Below, one piece after another: positions 25,495 to 35,528 of a stretch of 64,000 bases of DNA; the stretch's first letter is position 1, and the number at the start of each line of letters is the position of its first letter. Location: contig NZ_CP088018.1 in NCBI RefSeq assembly GCF_021049265.1, positions 3,348,001 through 3,412,000 of the forward strand, in the 5' to 3' direction. The translations under genes and the position numbers were made by a program. The notes beneath the pieces were generated by a model. The model searched no databases. It saw only the letters and a program-made list of their open reading frames with translations, and had not been told where the DNA came from. The DNA is from Ruania suaedae (GTDB lineage Bacteria > Actinomycetota > Actinomycetes > Actinomycetales > Beutenbergiaceae).

Positions 25495-27150
25495 TCACTG
25501 GGACGCGTCGTAGGCCGCCTGGTAGATCTCCACGTAGCGGTCACTGCCGTTGGCCACCAGCTCGTCCTGGAAGGCCTGCCACGCGGCGTCGTCGTCGATG
25601 TCTCGCACACCGGTGACGAACTCGGCGCTGGCCTGCAGCACCAGGGACTCCACGTTGGTCTGGACGGTCGAGAGCTCGCTCGCATCCTCCTCCGGGACCC
25701 ACAGGTTCCAGTACGGGAAGGCCTCCTCGGGGCTGTTCTCCGCATAGGGCTGGGTGGCCTCGAAGAGCCGGCGCTCGTAGCCGGACAGGTCGTAGATGTC
25801 CTCCGGGACCACCTGGGACTGCCGGAACTCCTGGCTGCCGTAGTACTGCGCGAGCGGGCCCCAGGCGGAGTTGGTGTTCTCACTGGCCTCGGCCCCGCTC
25901 AGGCGGTGGCGCACGTACAGCGGGTCCAGCTCCTCGTTCAGCGCGACGTCACCCTCCTGGGCGTAGTCCCAGGCCACGCCCTCCTCGCCCCACTCGGCGC
26001 GCAGGTGGTTGTCGTAGTCGATCATCCAGTCCACGATCTCCACGAGCGTGGCCGCCTCCTCGTCGGTGGCGTTGTTGGTGACGACGAAGGTCGCACCGGC
26101 CGAGGACGAGCTGATCTGCGACGCGGGCGAGCCATTCGGACCCGTCAGCGGGGGCAGGGCGTCGTAGTCGGCGTCGCGCCCGTCCTCCTGGCCCACGGTG
26201 ACGAAGACGCCCGGGTGGCCGACGCTCGCGGCACCGAGGATCGGGTCACCGGCGACGTCGCCGAGGGCGAGCAGCGCATCCTGGTTCTGGGTGAAGGCGG
26301 CCTCGTCGATCAGGCCCTCCTCGAACAGCGAGTTCACGTAGGTCAGCCCCTCGCGCCATCCCTCGCGGGTGGGCTGCAGCGTCACCTCGTCGCCCTGCAG
26401 CGCCAGCGAGCCCGGGTCGGACCCGCTCGTGCTGGAGGTGGCCATGTAGACGAAGGGGTTCATCAGGAACGGCAGCACCGAGTTCGCCCCCGGCGAGCCG
26501 GACAGCGGCACCTCGTCGGCCTCGCCGTTCCCGTTGGGGTCCTGCTCCTTGAATGCGGTCAGCACCTCCCGCAGCTCCTCCGGCGTGCCCGGCTGCTCCA
26601 TCCCGACGGCGTCCAGCCAGGCCGTGTTCATCCACAGCTTCGAGGGGTAGGTGCAGTGGAAGCAGTCGTTCCACTGCGGCAGACCCCACACGTTCCCGTC
26701 CGGCGCGGTCGCCAGGGCCTCCCACTCGGGGGTGTCGGCCCAAGCGGCCTGCAGGTTCGGTGCGTTCTCCTCGAGCAGGTCGTTCAGCGGCCGGATCAGG
26801 CCCTGGTCGCCGAACTTGATGAGCTCGGCCTGGGTGAACTGGTCCACCCACGGGATCAGCAGGAAGGCGTCCGGGTAGTCGCCACTGGCCAGGGTGATCT
26901 GGCGCGATTCCGCGGCCGCCGCGGCGTCCCACGTGGTGGTCTCGAACTGCAGGTCGACGCCGAACTCCTCCTCCAGCAGCAGCGTGAAGGAGCTCGTGTT
27001 GAGGTCGCGGTCGGGGCCCTGCTGGCTGTAGATGGTCAGGACGCCGTCGTCGGTGGGCTCCTCCTCCCCGCCCGGGGCGCAGGCGCTGATCCCCAGCGCC
27101 AGGCCACCGGCGGCGAGAACAGCCGCGGCTCTGCGGTGCGTGCGTGTCAT
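25495..27150 (-). CDS. Oligosaccharide-binding lipoprotein (LplA/YtcQ-type family 1 SBP)
   Basis: This 551-aa lipoprotein has a signal peptide ending in GISAC (Cys24) and an acidic, Gly/Glu-rich linker. Its length and motifs (LTIYSQQGPDRD; GIRPLND-like GLIRPLNDLLEENAPN; GLPQWNDC) match the long binding proteins of YtcQ/LplA importers, which take up pectic (rhamnogalacturonan-type) oligosaccharides in Bacillus. It is last of three genes reading leftward with two permeases and is preceded by an intercistronic hairpin. No ATPase is encoded. Divergent transcription from the GH95 operon and shared operators tie it to that pathway. Confidence 0.88.
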   Translation of the reverse strand: MTRTHRRAAAVLAAGGLALGISACAPGGEEEPTDDGVLTIYSQQGPDRDLNTSSFTLLLEEEFGVDLQFETTTWDAAAAAESRQITLASGDYPDAFLLIPWVDQFTQAELIKFGDQGLIRPLNDLLEENAPNLQAAWADTPEWEALATAPDGNVWGLPQWNDCFHCTYPSKLWMNTAWLDAVGMEQPGTPEELREVLTAFKEQDPNGNGEADEVPLSGSPGANSVLPFLMNPFVYMATSSTSGSDPGSLALQGDEVTLQPTREGWREGLTYVNSLFEEGLIDEAAFTQNQDALLALGDVAGDPILGAASVGHPGVFVTVGQEDGRDADYDALPPLTGPNGSPASQISSSSAGATFVVTNNATDEEAATLVEIVDWMIDYDNHLRAEWGEEGVAWDYAQEGDVALNEELDPLYVRHRLSGAEASENTNSAWGPLAQYYGSQEFRQSQVVPEDIYDLSGYERRLFEATQPYAENSPEEAFPYWNLWVPEEDASELSTVQTNVESLVLQASAEFVTGVRDIDDDAAWQAFQDELVANGSDRYVEIYQAAYDASQ

Positions 27151-27178
27151 GTCGTGCCTCTCTTCGTCGTGAGGGAGT

Positions 27179-27196
27179 GCCACCGTCCTCGGTGGC
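27179..27196 (-). terminator. Intercistronic hairpin between permease and SBP genes
   Basis: GCCACCG (27179-27185) pairs with CGGTGGC (27190-27196) around a TCCT loop. It sits in the 62-nt gap upstream of the binding-protein gene. A stabilising or partial-termination hairpin at such a site often helps unequal expression of binding protein and permeases. Confidence 0.4.
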
Positions 27197-27212
27197 GGGG
27201 GGGTTGAGGAGG

Positions 27213-28160
27213 TCAGCCCTTGACCGCACCCAGGAGCAGGCCCCGGGTGAAGTAGCGGGCGACGAACGGATAGATGAGCATCATCGGAACCGTGGAGACC
27301 ACGATGAGCGAGTACTTCAGCAGGCTCGCCAGCTGTTGTCGTTCGATCGCGGCCGTGACGTCGGCTCCGGCGTCGGTGTTGAGGATGAGGATGTTGCGCA
27401 ACACCAGCTGGAGCGGATAGAGACTGTCGTCGCGCAGGTAGATGAGCGCATCGAAGTAGGAGTTCCACTGCACGATCGCGTACATCAGCGCAATCACCGC
27501 CAGCATCGGGGCGGACAGCGGCAGCACCACCTTCCACAGGATGCGCAGGTCGCTGGCGCCGTCGATCTCCCCCGCCTCGCGCAGCTCGTCCGGGATGGCG
27601 GTGCGGAAGTAGGTGATGGCCAGGATCGCCGGCCACACCGCCACCGCCTTGGGGATGAGCAGAGCCCAGCGGGTGTCGAGCATGCCCAGGTTCTGCACCA
27701 CGAGGTAGGTCGGGATCAGCCCGCCCGCGAAGAGCATCGTGAACACCACCGCGGCGGTGAGCACCTTCCTGCCCACGAAGTCGGCGCGCGAGAGCGGGTA
27801 GGCGAGCATGACGGTGAGCGTCACGCTGATCGCGGTGCCGGCGATCGTGTAGAAGAACGAGTTCGCGAAGCCGGTCAGGATCGTCGGGTTGGTCAGGACC
27901 ACCTCGTAGCCGCGCAGCGTGAAGTCGACCGGCCACAGGAACACCCGCCCGGCCGAGACCGCCTCGGGGCTGCTGAAGGAGCTGACCACGATGTACCACA
28001 GCGGCAGCAGCACCACGAGCAGGAAGGTCGTCAGCAGGATGTAGACGCCCACCAGGAACACCCGGTCGACCGGGGATTCGCGCACCCGCCGGCGGCGCCC
28101 GGGGCGGTCCGGACGGCTGGTGCGGCTGGTGCGGCTCGGCTTCGTCACGGCGGCGCTCAC
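27213..28160 (-). CDS. ABC oligosaccharide permease, YtcP-type
   Basis: This 315-aa CUT1 permease has a basic cytoplasmic tail (SRTSRPDRPGRRRRVRESP), then FLVGVYILLTTFLLVVLLPL as first membrane helix. The EAA loop is ELREAGEIDGASDLRILWKV, and the end is LLLGAVKG, both typical of the YtcP/LplC branch. The GTG start at 28160 overlaps the upstream permease stop (GTGA). Confidence 0.88.
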   Translation of the reverse strand: MSAAVTKPSRTSRTSRPDRPGRRRRVRESPVDRVFLVGVYILLTTFLLVVLLPLWYIVVSSFSSPEAVSAGRVFLWPVDFTLRGYEVVLTNPTILTGFANSFFYTIAGTAISVTLTVMLAYPLSRADFVGRKVLTAAVVFTMLFAGGLIPTYLVVQNLGMLDTRWALLIPKAVAVWPAILAITYFRTAIPDELREAGEIDGASDLRILWKVVLPLSAPMLAVIALMYAIVQWNSYFDALIYLRDDSLYPLQLVLRNILILNTDAGADVTAAIERQQLASLLKYSLIVVSTVPMMLIYPFVARYFTRGLLLGAVKG

Positions 28161-29164
28161 CACAGCCCCTTTCCTGTCACGCGCTTGGCGACGATGTTCA
28201 CGCCCACCAGCAGCACGAGGTTGATCACGGAGTTGAACAGGCCGATCGCGGTGGCCAGGCTGAAGTCGGCGTTCTGGATGCCGATCTTGTAGGTGTAGGT
28301 GGCGATGATCTCCGACTGCGAGAGGTTGAGCGGGTTCTGCAGCAGGAACGCCTTCTCGAAGCCGACCGCCATGATGGAACCGACCGAGAGGATCAGGACC
28401 ACCACGATGGTCGGGGTGATGCTCGGCAGGTCGACGTGCCAGATCTTCTGCAGCCGGTTCGCGCCGTCCACCTTCGCAGCCTCGTACAGGCCCGGGTCCA
28501 CGCCCGCGAGCGCCGCGAGGTAGATGACGGCGGAGTAGCCGGCGGTCTGCCACACCTCGCTCCACACGTACACGTGCCGGAAGAAGTCCGGCTGGGCCAG
28601 GTAGTCCGTGGCCGGTAGGCCGAAGAATCCGGTGAGCTCGCTGGCCAGGCCGATCCTCGGGGAGAGGATGAGGATCGCCATCGAGACCACGATCACGGTG
28701 GAGATGAAGTACGGGGCATAGGTGACCATCTGCACGGTCTTCTTGAAGAACCGGGCACGGATCTCGTTCAGCGCGAGCGCCAGGATGATCGGGATCGGGA
28801 AGCTGGCGATCAGCGCGTACAGGCTGAGCAGGAAGGTGTTGCTGACCACCGTGGTGAACATCGGGTTGTCGAAGAACCGCTGGAAGTACTCCAGCCCGGC
28901 CCACGGCGAACCCCAGATGCCCTGGACCACGTTGTAGTCCTTGAACGCGATGATGGCGTTGGCCATCGGGACGTACTGGAAGATCAGGAAGTACAGCAGC
29001 GGGGGGATGACGAGCAGGTAGAGCTGCCAGTGCCGGCGGATCGACCGGCGTAGCCGGCCCCGGCGGCCCCCGGCCCAGCGGCGCGCCGGCGGCGGCATGG
29101 CGACACCTCGCGTCGCGACCGGCGGCGGCGCCGCGCCGGCCGTGCCCAGACCGGTATGCACCAC
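28157..29164 (-). CDS. ABC oligosaccharide permease, YteP/LplB-type
   Basis: This 335-aa permease has its first membrane helix at LYLLVIPPLLYFLIFQYVPM and the diagnostic EAA loop YEAAKVDGANRLQKIWHVDL, with AFKDYNVVQGIWGSPWAGLE between, typical of the LplB/YteP branch. The GTG start at 29164 has AGGAG 7 nt upstream. It is first gene of the importer operon and sits about 80 nt from an operator-like site shared with the lacI gene at 36739. Confidence 0.88.
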   Translation of the reverse strand: MVHTGLGTAGAAPPPVATRGVAMPPPARRWAGGRRGRLRRSIRRHWQLYLLVIPPLLYFLIFQYVPMANAIIAFKDYNVVQGIWGSPWAGLEYFQRFFDNPMFTTVVSNTFLLSLYALIASFPIPIILALALNEIRARFFKKTVQMVTYAPYFISTVIVVSMAILILSPRIGLASELTGFFGLPATDYLAQPDFFRHVYVWSEVWQTAGYSAVIYLAALAGVDPGLYEAAKVDGANRLQKIWHVDLPSITPTIVVVLILSVGSIMAVGFEKAFLLQNPLNLSQSEIIATYTYKIGIQNADFSLATAIGLFNSVINLVLLVGVNIVAKRVTGKGLW

Positions 29165-29245
29165 TGGGTGACTCCTCTCGATGTGAACCGAGGGCGTGGC
29201 GCCTGCCGCTCAGGGCGCAGTTTGCGAACCATGACCTCGTCGTCC

Positions 29246-29260
29246 GGTGAATCGTTTCTC
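29246..29260. promoter_or_regulatory. Operator-like site A (importer side)
   Basis: The complementary strand reads AAACGATTCACC inside this stretch, identical over 12 bases to the site overlapping the lacI promoter at 37788-37799. It has a LacI-type CG-centred core. It lies upstream of the importer gene starting at 29164. Confidence 0.6.
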
Positions 29261-29344
29261 TGATGCTAGCCAGGCGCCGAACCGGAACGCAACCCACCGA
29301 GATCAAATCGAGACCTTGCGCCGAATAATCAGTCAATCTCAGGC

Positions 29345-29403
29345 TTGCCAGGCTCCCACTCCCACCGGCTATGGTGGTGCTCCTCGCATTAAAACGATTC
29401 TCC
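29345..29403 (+). promoter_or_regulatory. Promoter and operator-like site B of the GH95 operon
   Basis: TTGCCA (29345-29350) and TATGGT (29370-29375), 19 nt apart, form a plausible promoter. AAACGATTCTCC (29392-29403) is the third copy of the shared operator (11 of 12 bases) and lies just after the expected transcription start and before the ribosome site, where a LacI protein could block transcription. Confidence 0.55.
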
Positions 29404-29413
29404 CGAGGTGACA

Positions 29414-31930
29414 GTGTCGTCCACGTTCACGTTCGTGCAGCCGCCCCCTGAGCCGGCCACGGATCCCCGCGTCCACCAGCTCGCGTTCGCCGGCGCCGCC
29501 GCCGAGTGGGTCGAGGCGCTGCCCCTCGGCGACGGCCGCCTCGGGGCAATGGTCTTCGGCGGCGCCACCGAGGAGCTGATCTGGCTCAGCGAGGGCAGCG
29601 TGTGGTCCGGTCCGCCGGAGCGGCACCCCTCCCACCCGGTGACGGCGGAGGTCGCCCGGGAGGCGATCCGCACCTCCCGGGCCGCGCTCGCTGCCGGCGA
29701 CCCGGTCGGCGCCGAGCGTGCCCTGCTCGCCCTCCAGCACTCCTGGCCCCAGGCGTTCCAGCCGCTGGCGCGGTTGCGCCGCACCGTGGCCGCCGCCGCA
29801 GCGGAGCCCGCCCCCCAGGATCAGGTGTTGCCCGAGCACGATCACGCCGACACCGCCGAGGTGCACACCCGCGGCTTGGACCTGCGCTCGGCGACAGCCT
29901 GGACCCGCGCCGGTTCCGGGGCCGCCACCCTCGAGCAACGCGCGTTCGTGAGCGCTCCCCGCAACGTCATGGTCCTGCAGGTCAGCGGCACGGCGGACGA
30001 CTCGGCCCAGCCCGTCACCTTCACCCTCGACTCGCCGCTGCGGCTGGAGCGCAGCGGCGCCGAAGGCGAGGAGGCATGGGTGGTGCTGCGCGCCCCCGAC
30101 GACGTCGCCCCCGCGGTCCAGCGTGACCCGCACCCGGTCCGGTGGTCCGACGAACCCCGCGGGGTCCAGGCCGCCGTGGCGCTGCGGGCGGTCGGCGGCG
30201 AGGTCCGCACCCGCGCCACCGGGTCCGGGATCGTGGTGGAGGTCAGCGGCGAGGCCACCCTGCTGCTGGCGGTACGCACCACCTTCGTCCAACTCGGCGC
30301 CGACCCCACCGGCGATCTCGCCGAGGCGCTGGCCGGCGCTCGCGCCGCGTGCCGCGAGGCCGCCCGTGCCGGGGTCGAGGCGGTCCAGGCCGAGCACGTC
30401 CACGCTCACCGCGCCCTGTATGACCGGGCCGAGCTGACGCTCGGACGAGGCGGCGAGGATGCGGCCCTGCCGGCCCTGCCGGCGATCGACACGGCGATCG
30501 ACACCGACGCCCTGCTCGCCGCCGCCCAGGACGGCGAGAGCGCCCGCGCCGGCGCCGCACCGGAACTGACCGCCCTGCTGTTCCAGTACGGGCGCTACCT
30601 GCTGATCAGCAGCTCCCGACCAGGCGGCACCCCGGCGAACCTGCAGGGCGTGTGGAACCAGCGGATGCAACCGCCGTGGAGCTCGACCTTCACGATGAAC
30701 ATCAACACCGAGATGAACTACTGGCTCGCCGAGACCACGAGCCTGCCGGAGTGCGCCGAGCCGCTGTTCGACCTGGTCGAGGCCCTGGCCGAGCGGGGCC
30801 GTGAACCGGCCGATCGCATCTACGGCTCCTCTGGCTGGGTGGCCCACCACGCCAGCGACATCTGGGCGTTCGCCGACCCGATGGGCGATGGCACACATGA
30901 TCCGGCCTGGGCATTCTGGCCGTTCGCGGGCGTCTGGCTCACCTCCCACCTGACCGACCGGCTCGCCTTCCACCACGACGACGCCCTCGCCCGGCGCTTC
31001 TGGCCCACCCTGCGGGGCGCGGCCCGGTTCGTGCTCGACTGGCTCGAGCCCCGCCCGGACGGCACCCTCGGCACCAGCCCCTCGACGTCGCCCGAGAACC
31101 GGTACGTGGTCGACGGCGAAGCCTCCTCCTCCGTGGCCACCGACGCCACCATGGACCTGGAGCTGGCGCGCCAGCTGTTGCGCTCCCTGCTGCGTATCGC
31201 CGAGCAGTACGGGCTGACCGACGAGGCGCTCCTGCACGAAGCCGCCGAGGCGCTGCCGCGGATCGCCCCGATCGGCACCGACTCGGCCGGGCTGCTGCGC
31301 GAGTGGGCGCAGGTGGAGGAGATGGTCGATCCCCGGCACCGCCACATCGCCCACCTCGTCGGGGTGCACCCGAGCGACGTCCCGCCGGCACCCGGGCAGG
31401 CCGCGGCCGCGAGCCGCAGCCTGGACGCCCGCGGCGACGAGGGCACCGGATGGTCGCTGGCGTGGAAGATGGCCATGCGCGCCCGCCTCCACCAGGCCGA
31501 CGGCGTGGGCCGGCTACTCGACCTGTTCATGCGCCGCGCCGTGGACGTCACGCCCAAGCCCGGCGGCGGGCGGTGGCGCGGAGGCCTGTACCGCAACCTG
31601 TTCTCCGCCCACCCGCCGTTCCAGATCGACGGCAACTTCGGCATCGTCGCCGCACTCGCCGAGACCCTGCTGCACTCCCACGCCGGTGGCCTCGACCTGC
31701 TCCCCGCCCTACCGGCGGACCTGCCCGACGGCGCCGTGCGCGGCCTACGCGCCCGCACCGGGATCGCCGTCGACCTGCGCTGGTCCGGCGGCACCCTCCG
31801 GACAGCAACGCTTCGTTCCGACCACCACACCACGCAGACGGTGACGGTGCGCTACCGCTCGACCGCCCAGGATCTCCAGCTCCACCCGGGCCAGACGGTG
31901 CACCTGACCACCGAGGAGACCCGCTCATGA
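29414..31930 (+). CDS. GH95-family glycosidase (alpha-L-fucosidase/galactosidase type)
   Basis: This enzyme (838 aa) lacks a signal peptide and so acts inside the cell on imported oligosaccharides. The opening [20 protein letters not shown], followed by an N-terminal beta-sandwich domain, and the (alpha/alpha)6 barrel with [20 protein letters not shown] and [15 protein letters not shown], are GH95 hallmarks. The Asn-x-Asn pair that activates water in GH95 is present. GH95 removes alpha-1,2-L-fucose or alpha-L-galactose. I chose GTG 29414 because GAGG at 29405-29408 is 5 nt away and overlaps the alternative GTG 29408. It leads a six-gene operon. Confidence 0.85.
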   Translation: MSSTFTFVQPPPEPATDPRVHQLAFAGAAAEWVEALPLGDGRLGAMVFGGATEELIWLSEGSVWSGPPERHPSHPVTAEVAREAIRTSRAALAAGDPVGAERALLALQHSWPQAFQPLARLRRTVAAAAAEPAPQDQVLPEHDHADTAEVHTRGLDLRSATAWTRAGSGAATLEQRAFVSAPRNVMVLQVSGTADDSAQPVTFTLDSPLRLERSGAEGEEAWVVLRAPDDVAPAVQRDPHPVRWSDEPRGVQAAVALRAVGGEVRTRATGSGIVVEVSGEATLLLAVRTTFVQLGADPTGDLAEALAGARAACREAARAGVEAVQAEHVHAHRALYDRAELTLGRGGEDAALPALPAIDTAIDTDALLAAAQDGESARAGAAPELTALLFQYGRYLLISSSRPGGTPANLQGVWNQRMQPPWSSTFTMNINTEMNYWLAETTSLPECAEPLFDLVEALAERGREPADRIYGSSGWVAHHASDIWAFADPMGDGTHDPAWAFWPFAGVWLTSHLTDRLAFHHDDALARRFWPTLRGAARFVLDWLEPRPDGTLGTSPSTSPENRYVVDGEASSSVATDATMDLELARQLLRSLLRIAEQYGLTDEALLHEAAEALPRIAPIGTDSAGLLREWAQVEEMVDPRHRHIAHLVGVHPSDVPPAPGQAAAASRSLDARGDEGTGWSLAWKMAMRARLHQADGVGRLLDLFMRRAVDVTPKPGGGRWRGGLYRNLFSAHPPFQIDGNFGIVAALAETLLHSHAGGLDLLPALPADLPDGAVRGLRARTGIAVDLRWSGGTLRTATLRSDHHTTQTVTVRYRSTAQDLQLHPGQTVHLTTEETRS

Positions 31931-33126
31931 CCGCATCCCCCACCATCGACCCGCTCGAGGGCTACCTCGTGCTCGACTTCAGCCAGTTCCTCGCCGGACC
32001 GGTGGCCGCCCTGCGGCTCGCCGACCTGGGCGCCCGGGTGGTCAAGATCGAGCGCCCCGGCACCGGCGACATCGGCCGCGGTCTGGCCTTCGCCGGCGCC
32101 CGCGCCGGCAGCGACACCGTCTCCTTCCATGCGATGAACCGCGGGAAGGAGAGCCTGGCCGCGGACCTGAAGAACCCTGAGGACCTGGCGATCGTGCGCC
32201 GGCTCGTGGAACAGGCCGACGTCGTCGTGGAGAACTTCCGCCCCGGGGTGATGGAACGCCTCGGCCTGGACTACGAGAGCGTCCGGGCCACCAACCCGGG
32301 GGTGGTCTACGGCTCGATCACCGGCTACGGGGAGGAGGGGCCTTGGCGCGACCGGCCCGGTCAGGACCTGCTCGCGCAGTCGATCGCCGGCCTGCCCTGG
32401 CTGCAGGCCGACCCCGAGCCCAGCCCGATGGGCATCGCCATCGCCGACCACCTCGCCTCCTGCCACCTGGCGCACGGCATCACCGCGCTGCTGCTGCGGC
32501 GCGCCCGCACCGGCATCGGCGGGCACGTGCGGACCTCCCTGCTGGAGGCGATGGTCGACCTGCAGTTCGAGATGCTCTCGGTGCGCCTGACCGAACCGGG
32601 GGCGCTGACCCAGCCCGTCCGCGGCCCGCACAGTGCGCACAGCTATCTGCCCGCTCCCTACGGGGTCTACCCGACGGCGGACGGTTACCTCTCGATCGCG
32701 ATGAACCCCGTCCCCCGGATCGGTGAGCTGCTGGAGCTGCGGGAGCTGGTGGCGATGACCGACCCGCAGACCTGGTGGGAGCAGCGCTCGCGGATCGAGA
32801 CCCTGATCGCGGACCGGCTGCGCACCGATACCACCGAGACCTGGCTGAGGATCCTGGACGAGGCCGACATCTGGTGCGCGCCGCTGCACACGGTCGACGA
32901 GCTGGTCGAGCACGAGGGCTTCCGCCGGATCGACATGGTCCAGACCCTGCAACGCTCCGAGGCCGACGGCACCCGCACCGAGGTCACCACCACCCGGATG
33001 CCGCTGCGTATCGACGGGGTGCGCCCGCGCTCCGCCAGTGCCGCTCCCTCCCTCGGCGCGGACAGCGAGCGCCTGCGGGACGAGCTCGCCCCCCACGCCG
33101 AGCAGGCCGCGGAGCGCGCGTCATGA
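31927..33126 (+). CDS. Class III (CaiB/BaiF) CoA-transferase
   Basis: This 399-aa protein is a family III CoA-transferase. [23 protein letters not shown] is its start region (quoted here in part: [13 protein letters not shown]). [26 protein letters not shown] and the catalytic Asp region [18 protein letters not shown] are conserved. Such enzymes move CoA between carboxylic acids. Finding one directly coupled (ATGA) to a sugar hydrolase is unusual. With MaoC and an amidohydrolase downstream it suggests that a sugar-derived acid is activated as a CoA thioester. Confidence 0.9.
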   Translation: MTASPTIDPLEGYLVLDFSQFLAGPVAALRLADLGARVVKIERPGTGDIGRGLAFAGARAGSDTVSFHAMNRGKESLAADLKNPEDLAIVRRLVEQADVVVENFRPGVMERLGLDYESVRATNPGVVYGSITGYGEEGPWRDRPGQDLLAQSIAGLPWLQADPEPSPMGIAIADHLASCHLAHGITALLLRRARTGIGGHVRTSLLEAMVDLQFEMLSVRLTEPGALTQPVRGPHSAHSYLPAPYGVYPTADGYLSIAMNPVPRIGELLELRELVAMTDPQTWWEQRSRIETLIADRLRTDTTETWLRILDEADIWCAPLHTVDELVEHEGFRRIDMVQTLQRSEADGTRTEVTTTRMPLRIDGVRPRSASAAPSLGADSERLRDELAPHAEQAAERAS

Positions 33127-34259
33127 CCCTCACGCTGCGGGGGATGACGTGGGACCACGAACGCGGCCTGAACAGTGTGGTCGCAGCATCGGCCGCTTAT
33201 CGTTCGCGTGCCTACGCAGATGCCGGCCACGACGTCGAGGTGGTCTGGGAGAAGCGCTCGCTGCAGGCCTTCGCCGACCAGGGCCTGGAGTCGATGGCGT
33301 CCGAGTTCGACCTGCTCGTCATCGATCACCCCCACATCCCCCACGCCGCCCATGCCGGCCTGCTCGCCCCGCTTCCCGACGGCGAAGGCCCGGCCGCCTT
33401 CGTCGGCCGCAGCTACCAGAGCTACCGGTGGCAGGGAGCCCAGTACGGGATGGCGATCGACGCCGCGGCGCAGGTGGCCGCCTACCGGCCGGACCTGCTG
33501 ACCGAGCCGCCGCGCACGTGGGATGAGGTGCTTGAGCTGGCGGGCGAGGGCGTGGTGCTGTGGCCGTGCAAGCCCATCGACGCCTTCGCCTCCACGTTCA
33601 CCCTCACCTCCGCACTGCAGGGTGAGGACGCCGGGCAGCACGGCCGCTTCGGTGAGCCGGACGCCTTCGCCGAGGCGTGGCGGACGCTGGGCCGGCTGCG
33701 CGATCTGGTTCCGCAGGAGTGCCTGGCCGAGAACCCGATCCAGGTCTGCGAGCGGCTCGCCGGCAGCGACCGCTGGTGCTACGCGCCGCTGTTGTACGGC
33801 TACAGCAACTACGCCCGGCCGGGGTTCCGCGAGCATCGGCTGGCCTGGACCGACATCCCGGAGATCGACGGCGAGCCGCGCGGGTCGATGCTGGGCGGGG
33901 CCGGCCTGTCGGTCTCGGCGCGCTCGAGCCACCTCGCCGAGGCGGTGGCGTTCGCGACCTGGGCCGGCACCGGTGAGGTGCAGCGCGGCGTCTACGCCCA
34001 CGCCGGCGGGCAACCGGGGCACGTGGCCGCCTGGGAGGACCAGGAGCTGAACGCGCTGACCGCCGGATTCTTCACCGGCACCCGCCGCACGCTGGAGCTG
34101 GCGAGCCTGCGCCCGCAGCATCCCGGGTACATGGACGTGCAGAACGCCGCGAGCGCGCGGGTGCACCGGGCGCTGGTCAAGCGGGAGGGGCCCGCCGGTC
34201 TGCTGGCGGACCTGGACGAGATGGTCGCGACGCTGGGAGCACAGCATGCAGGTGGCTGA
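33123..34259 (+). CDS. Solute-binding-protein-like protein without a signal peptide
   Basis: This 378-aa protein has the family 1 extracellular-binding-protein fold (FDLLVIDHPHIPHAAHAGLL; GRSYQSYRWQGAQYGMAID; CYAPLLYGYSNYARPG), but its N-terminus [16 protein letters not shown] has no signal peptide or lipobox. No transport genes flank it. It is embedded between the CoA-transferase and MaoC genes, with a 4-nt overlap at its start and 14-nt overlap at its end. It may be a cytoplasmic enzyme or carrier built on the binding-protein fold. The function is unknown. An early-start artefact is unlikely because the ATGA overlap fixes the start. Confidence 0.7.
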   Translation: MTLTLRGMTWDHERGLNSVVAASAAYRSRAYADAGHDVEVVWEKRSLQAFADQGLESMASEFDLLVIDHPHIPHAAHAGLLAPLPDGEGPAAFVGRSYQSYRWQGAQYGMAIDAAAQVAAYRPDLLTEPPRTWDEVLELAGEGVVLWPCKPIDAFASTFTLTSALQGEDAGQHGRFGEPDAFAEAWRTLGRLRDLVPQECLAENPIQVCERLAGSDRWCYAPLLYGYSNYARPGFREHRLAWTDIPEIDGEPRGSMLGGAGLSVSARSSHLAEAVAFATWAGTGEVQRGVYAHAGGQPGHVAAWEDQELNALTAGFFTGTRRTLELASLRPQHPGYMDVQNAASARVHRALVKREGPAGLLADLDEMVATLGAQHAGG

Positions 34260-34704
34260 CAGGTATCTGGAGGACTTCGCCGTCGGGGAGGTGCGCCGCA
34301 CGCTCGGGCGCACGGTGACCGAGGCGGACGTGGTCCTGCACGCCGGCCAGTCCGGTGACTTCTTCCCCCACCACATGGACGAACGGTGGTGCGTGGAGGA
34401 GGCCGGCCTGGGCGGGCGCATCGCGCACGGCACGCTGATCATCGCGATCGCCGTCGGGATGACCGCCGGGGACGTGAACCCCCAGGCGATGAGCTACGGC
34501 TACGACCGGATCCGCTTCATCAAGCCGGTGCTGATCGGCGACACCATCACGGTCACCGCGGAGATCACCGAGGTGACCGATCATCCACGCCGGCCCGAGC
34601 TGGGCAGGGTGGACGAGCGGGTGACCGTGACCAACCAGCGGGGCGATACCGTGCTGTCGTTGGTGCACCTGTACGTCGTGACGAAGCGAGGCTCTGAGCA
34701 GTGA
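34246..34704 (+). CDS. MaoC-like (R)-specific enoyl-CoA hydratase/dehydratase
   Basis: This 152-aa hot-dog-fold protein carries the MaoC catalytic block DVVLHAGQSGDFFPHHMDE (Asp and His dyad) and GGRIAHGTLI. It hydrates or dehydrates 2-enoyl-CoA-type thioesters, so it fits as the step after CoA activation. It overlaps the SBP-like gene by 14 nt, and its stop overlaps the amidohydrolase GTG (GTGA). Confidence 0.88.
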   Translation: MQVADRYLEDFAVGEVRRTLGRTVTEADVVLHAGQSGDFFPHHMDERWCVEEAGLGGRIAHGTLIIAIAVGMTAGDVNPQAMSYGYDRIRFIKPVLIGDTITVTAEITEVTDHPRRPELGRVDERVTVTNQRGDTVLSLVHLYVVTKRGSEQ

Positions 34705-35528
34705 TCGACGCCCACCTGCATGTCTGGGACCACGCCCGCTCCCCCTACGCCTGGCTCGCCGGGGCCCCGGAGGTGTTGCAGCGCAACCACCTCATCGACG
34801 AGGCGCGCGGCGCGCTGGCGCCCTGGGGCGCCGATCGGGCGGTGCTGGTGCAGGCCGACGAGACACTCGCCGAGACCGACTACCTGCTCGAGCTGGTGGC
34901 CGCCGACCCGCTGGTGGTGGGCGCCGTCGTCTACCTGCCGCTGGCGGACCCGGACACAGTCGCCGAGCAGCTGGAAGCCGGCCGCGCGGGCGTGGTCGGC
35001 GTGCGCAACCTCACCCACGACCGGCCCGACCCGGACTGGATCCTCGGCGCCGAGCAGCGCCGCAGCCTGCAGCTGATCGAGGAGGCCGGACTGCCTCTGG
35101 ACTACGTGGCGACGCTGCCGCGCCACCGCGAGAACCTGCTCACCCTGGCCCAGGAGCATCCGGGTCTGACGTTCGTGCTGGATCATCTCGGCACACCGCC
35201 AGCCGAGCAGGGCGAGGCCTGGCAGCAGTGGCAGGACCAGCTCGCGAGCCTGGCCGCCCGGCCGAACGTCGTCGCGAAGGTCTCCGGGATCTACGGCGCC
35301 GACGGGCCTGTCGCACCGGAGCACATGCGTGCGGTGCTCGCCACGGCACTGGCGACGTTCGGCGCCGACCGGCTGCTGGTGGGCAGCGACTGGCCGGTGT
35401 GCACCGCGTTCGGCGGGGCCGAGGCCACGTTGCGGGTGCTGCTGGCCGAGGTCGACCGCCTGCCCGAGGGGCAGCGCCACGCGCTGCGGGAGAGGACGGC
35501 GGCGCGCGTCTACGGTCTCGACCGGTGA
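34701..35528 (+). CDS. Amidohydrolase 2 family, lactonase-like (COG3618)
   Basis: This 275-aa protein starts MIDAHLHVWDHARSPYAWL, the HxH metal motif of the L-fuconolactonase/2-pyrone-dicarboxylate lactonase group. FVLDHLGTPP and LLVGSDWPVCTAFGG provide the later His and Asp ligands. In sugar loci these enzymes usually open aldonolactones such as L-fucono-1,4-lactone, which agrees with a GH95 gene in the operon. The GTG start is coupled to the MaoC gene. Confidence 0.87.
   Translation: MIDAHLHVWDHARSPYAWLAGAPEVLQRNHLIDEARGALAPWGADRAVLVQADETLAETDYLLELVAADPLVVGAVVYLPLADPDTVAEQLEAGRAGVVGVRNLTHDRPDPDWILGAEQRRSLQLIEEAGLPLDYVATLPRHRENLLTLAQEHPGLTFVLDHLGTPPAEQGEAWQQWQDQLASLAARPNVVAKVSGIYGADGPVAPEHMRAVLATALATFGADRLLVGSDWPVCTAFGGAEATLRVLLAEVDRLPEGQRHALRERTAARVYGLDR

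Noticed and set aside
22674-25883. 1069-codon open frame on the minus strand
   Set aside because: Runs antisense across purB and the MFS gene and through a terminator; no domain is visible.
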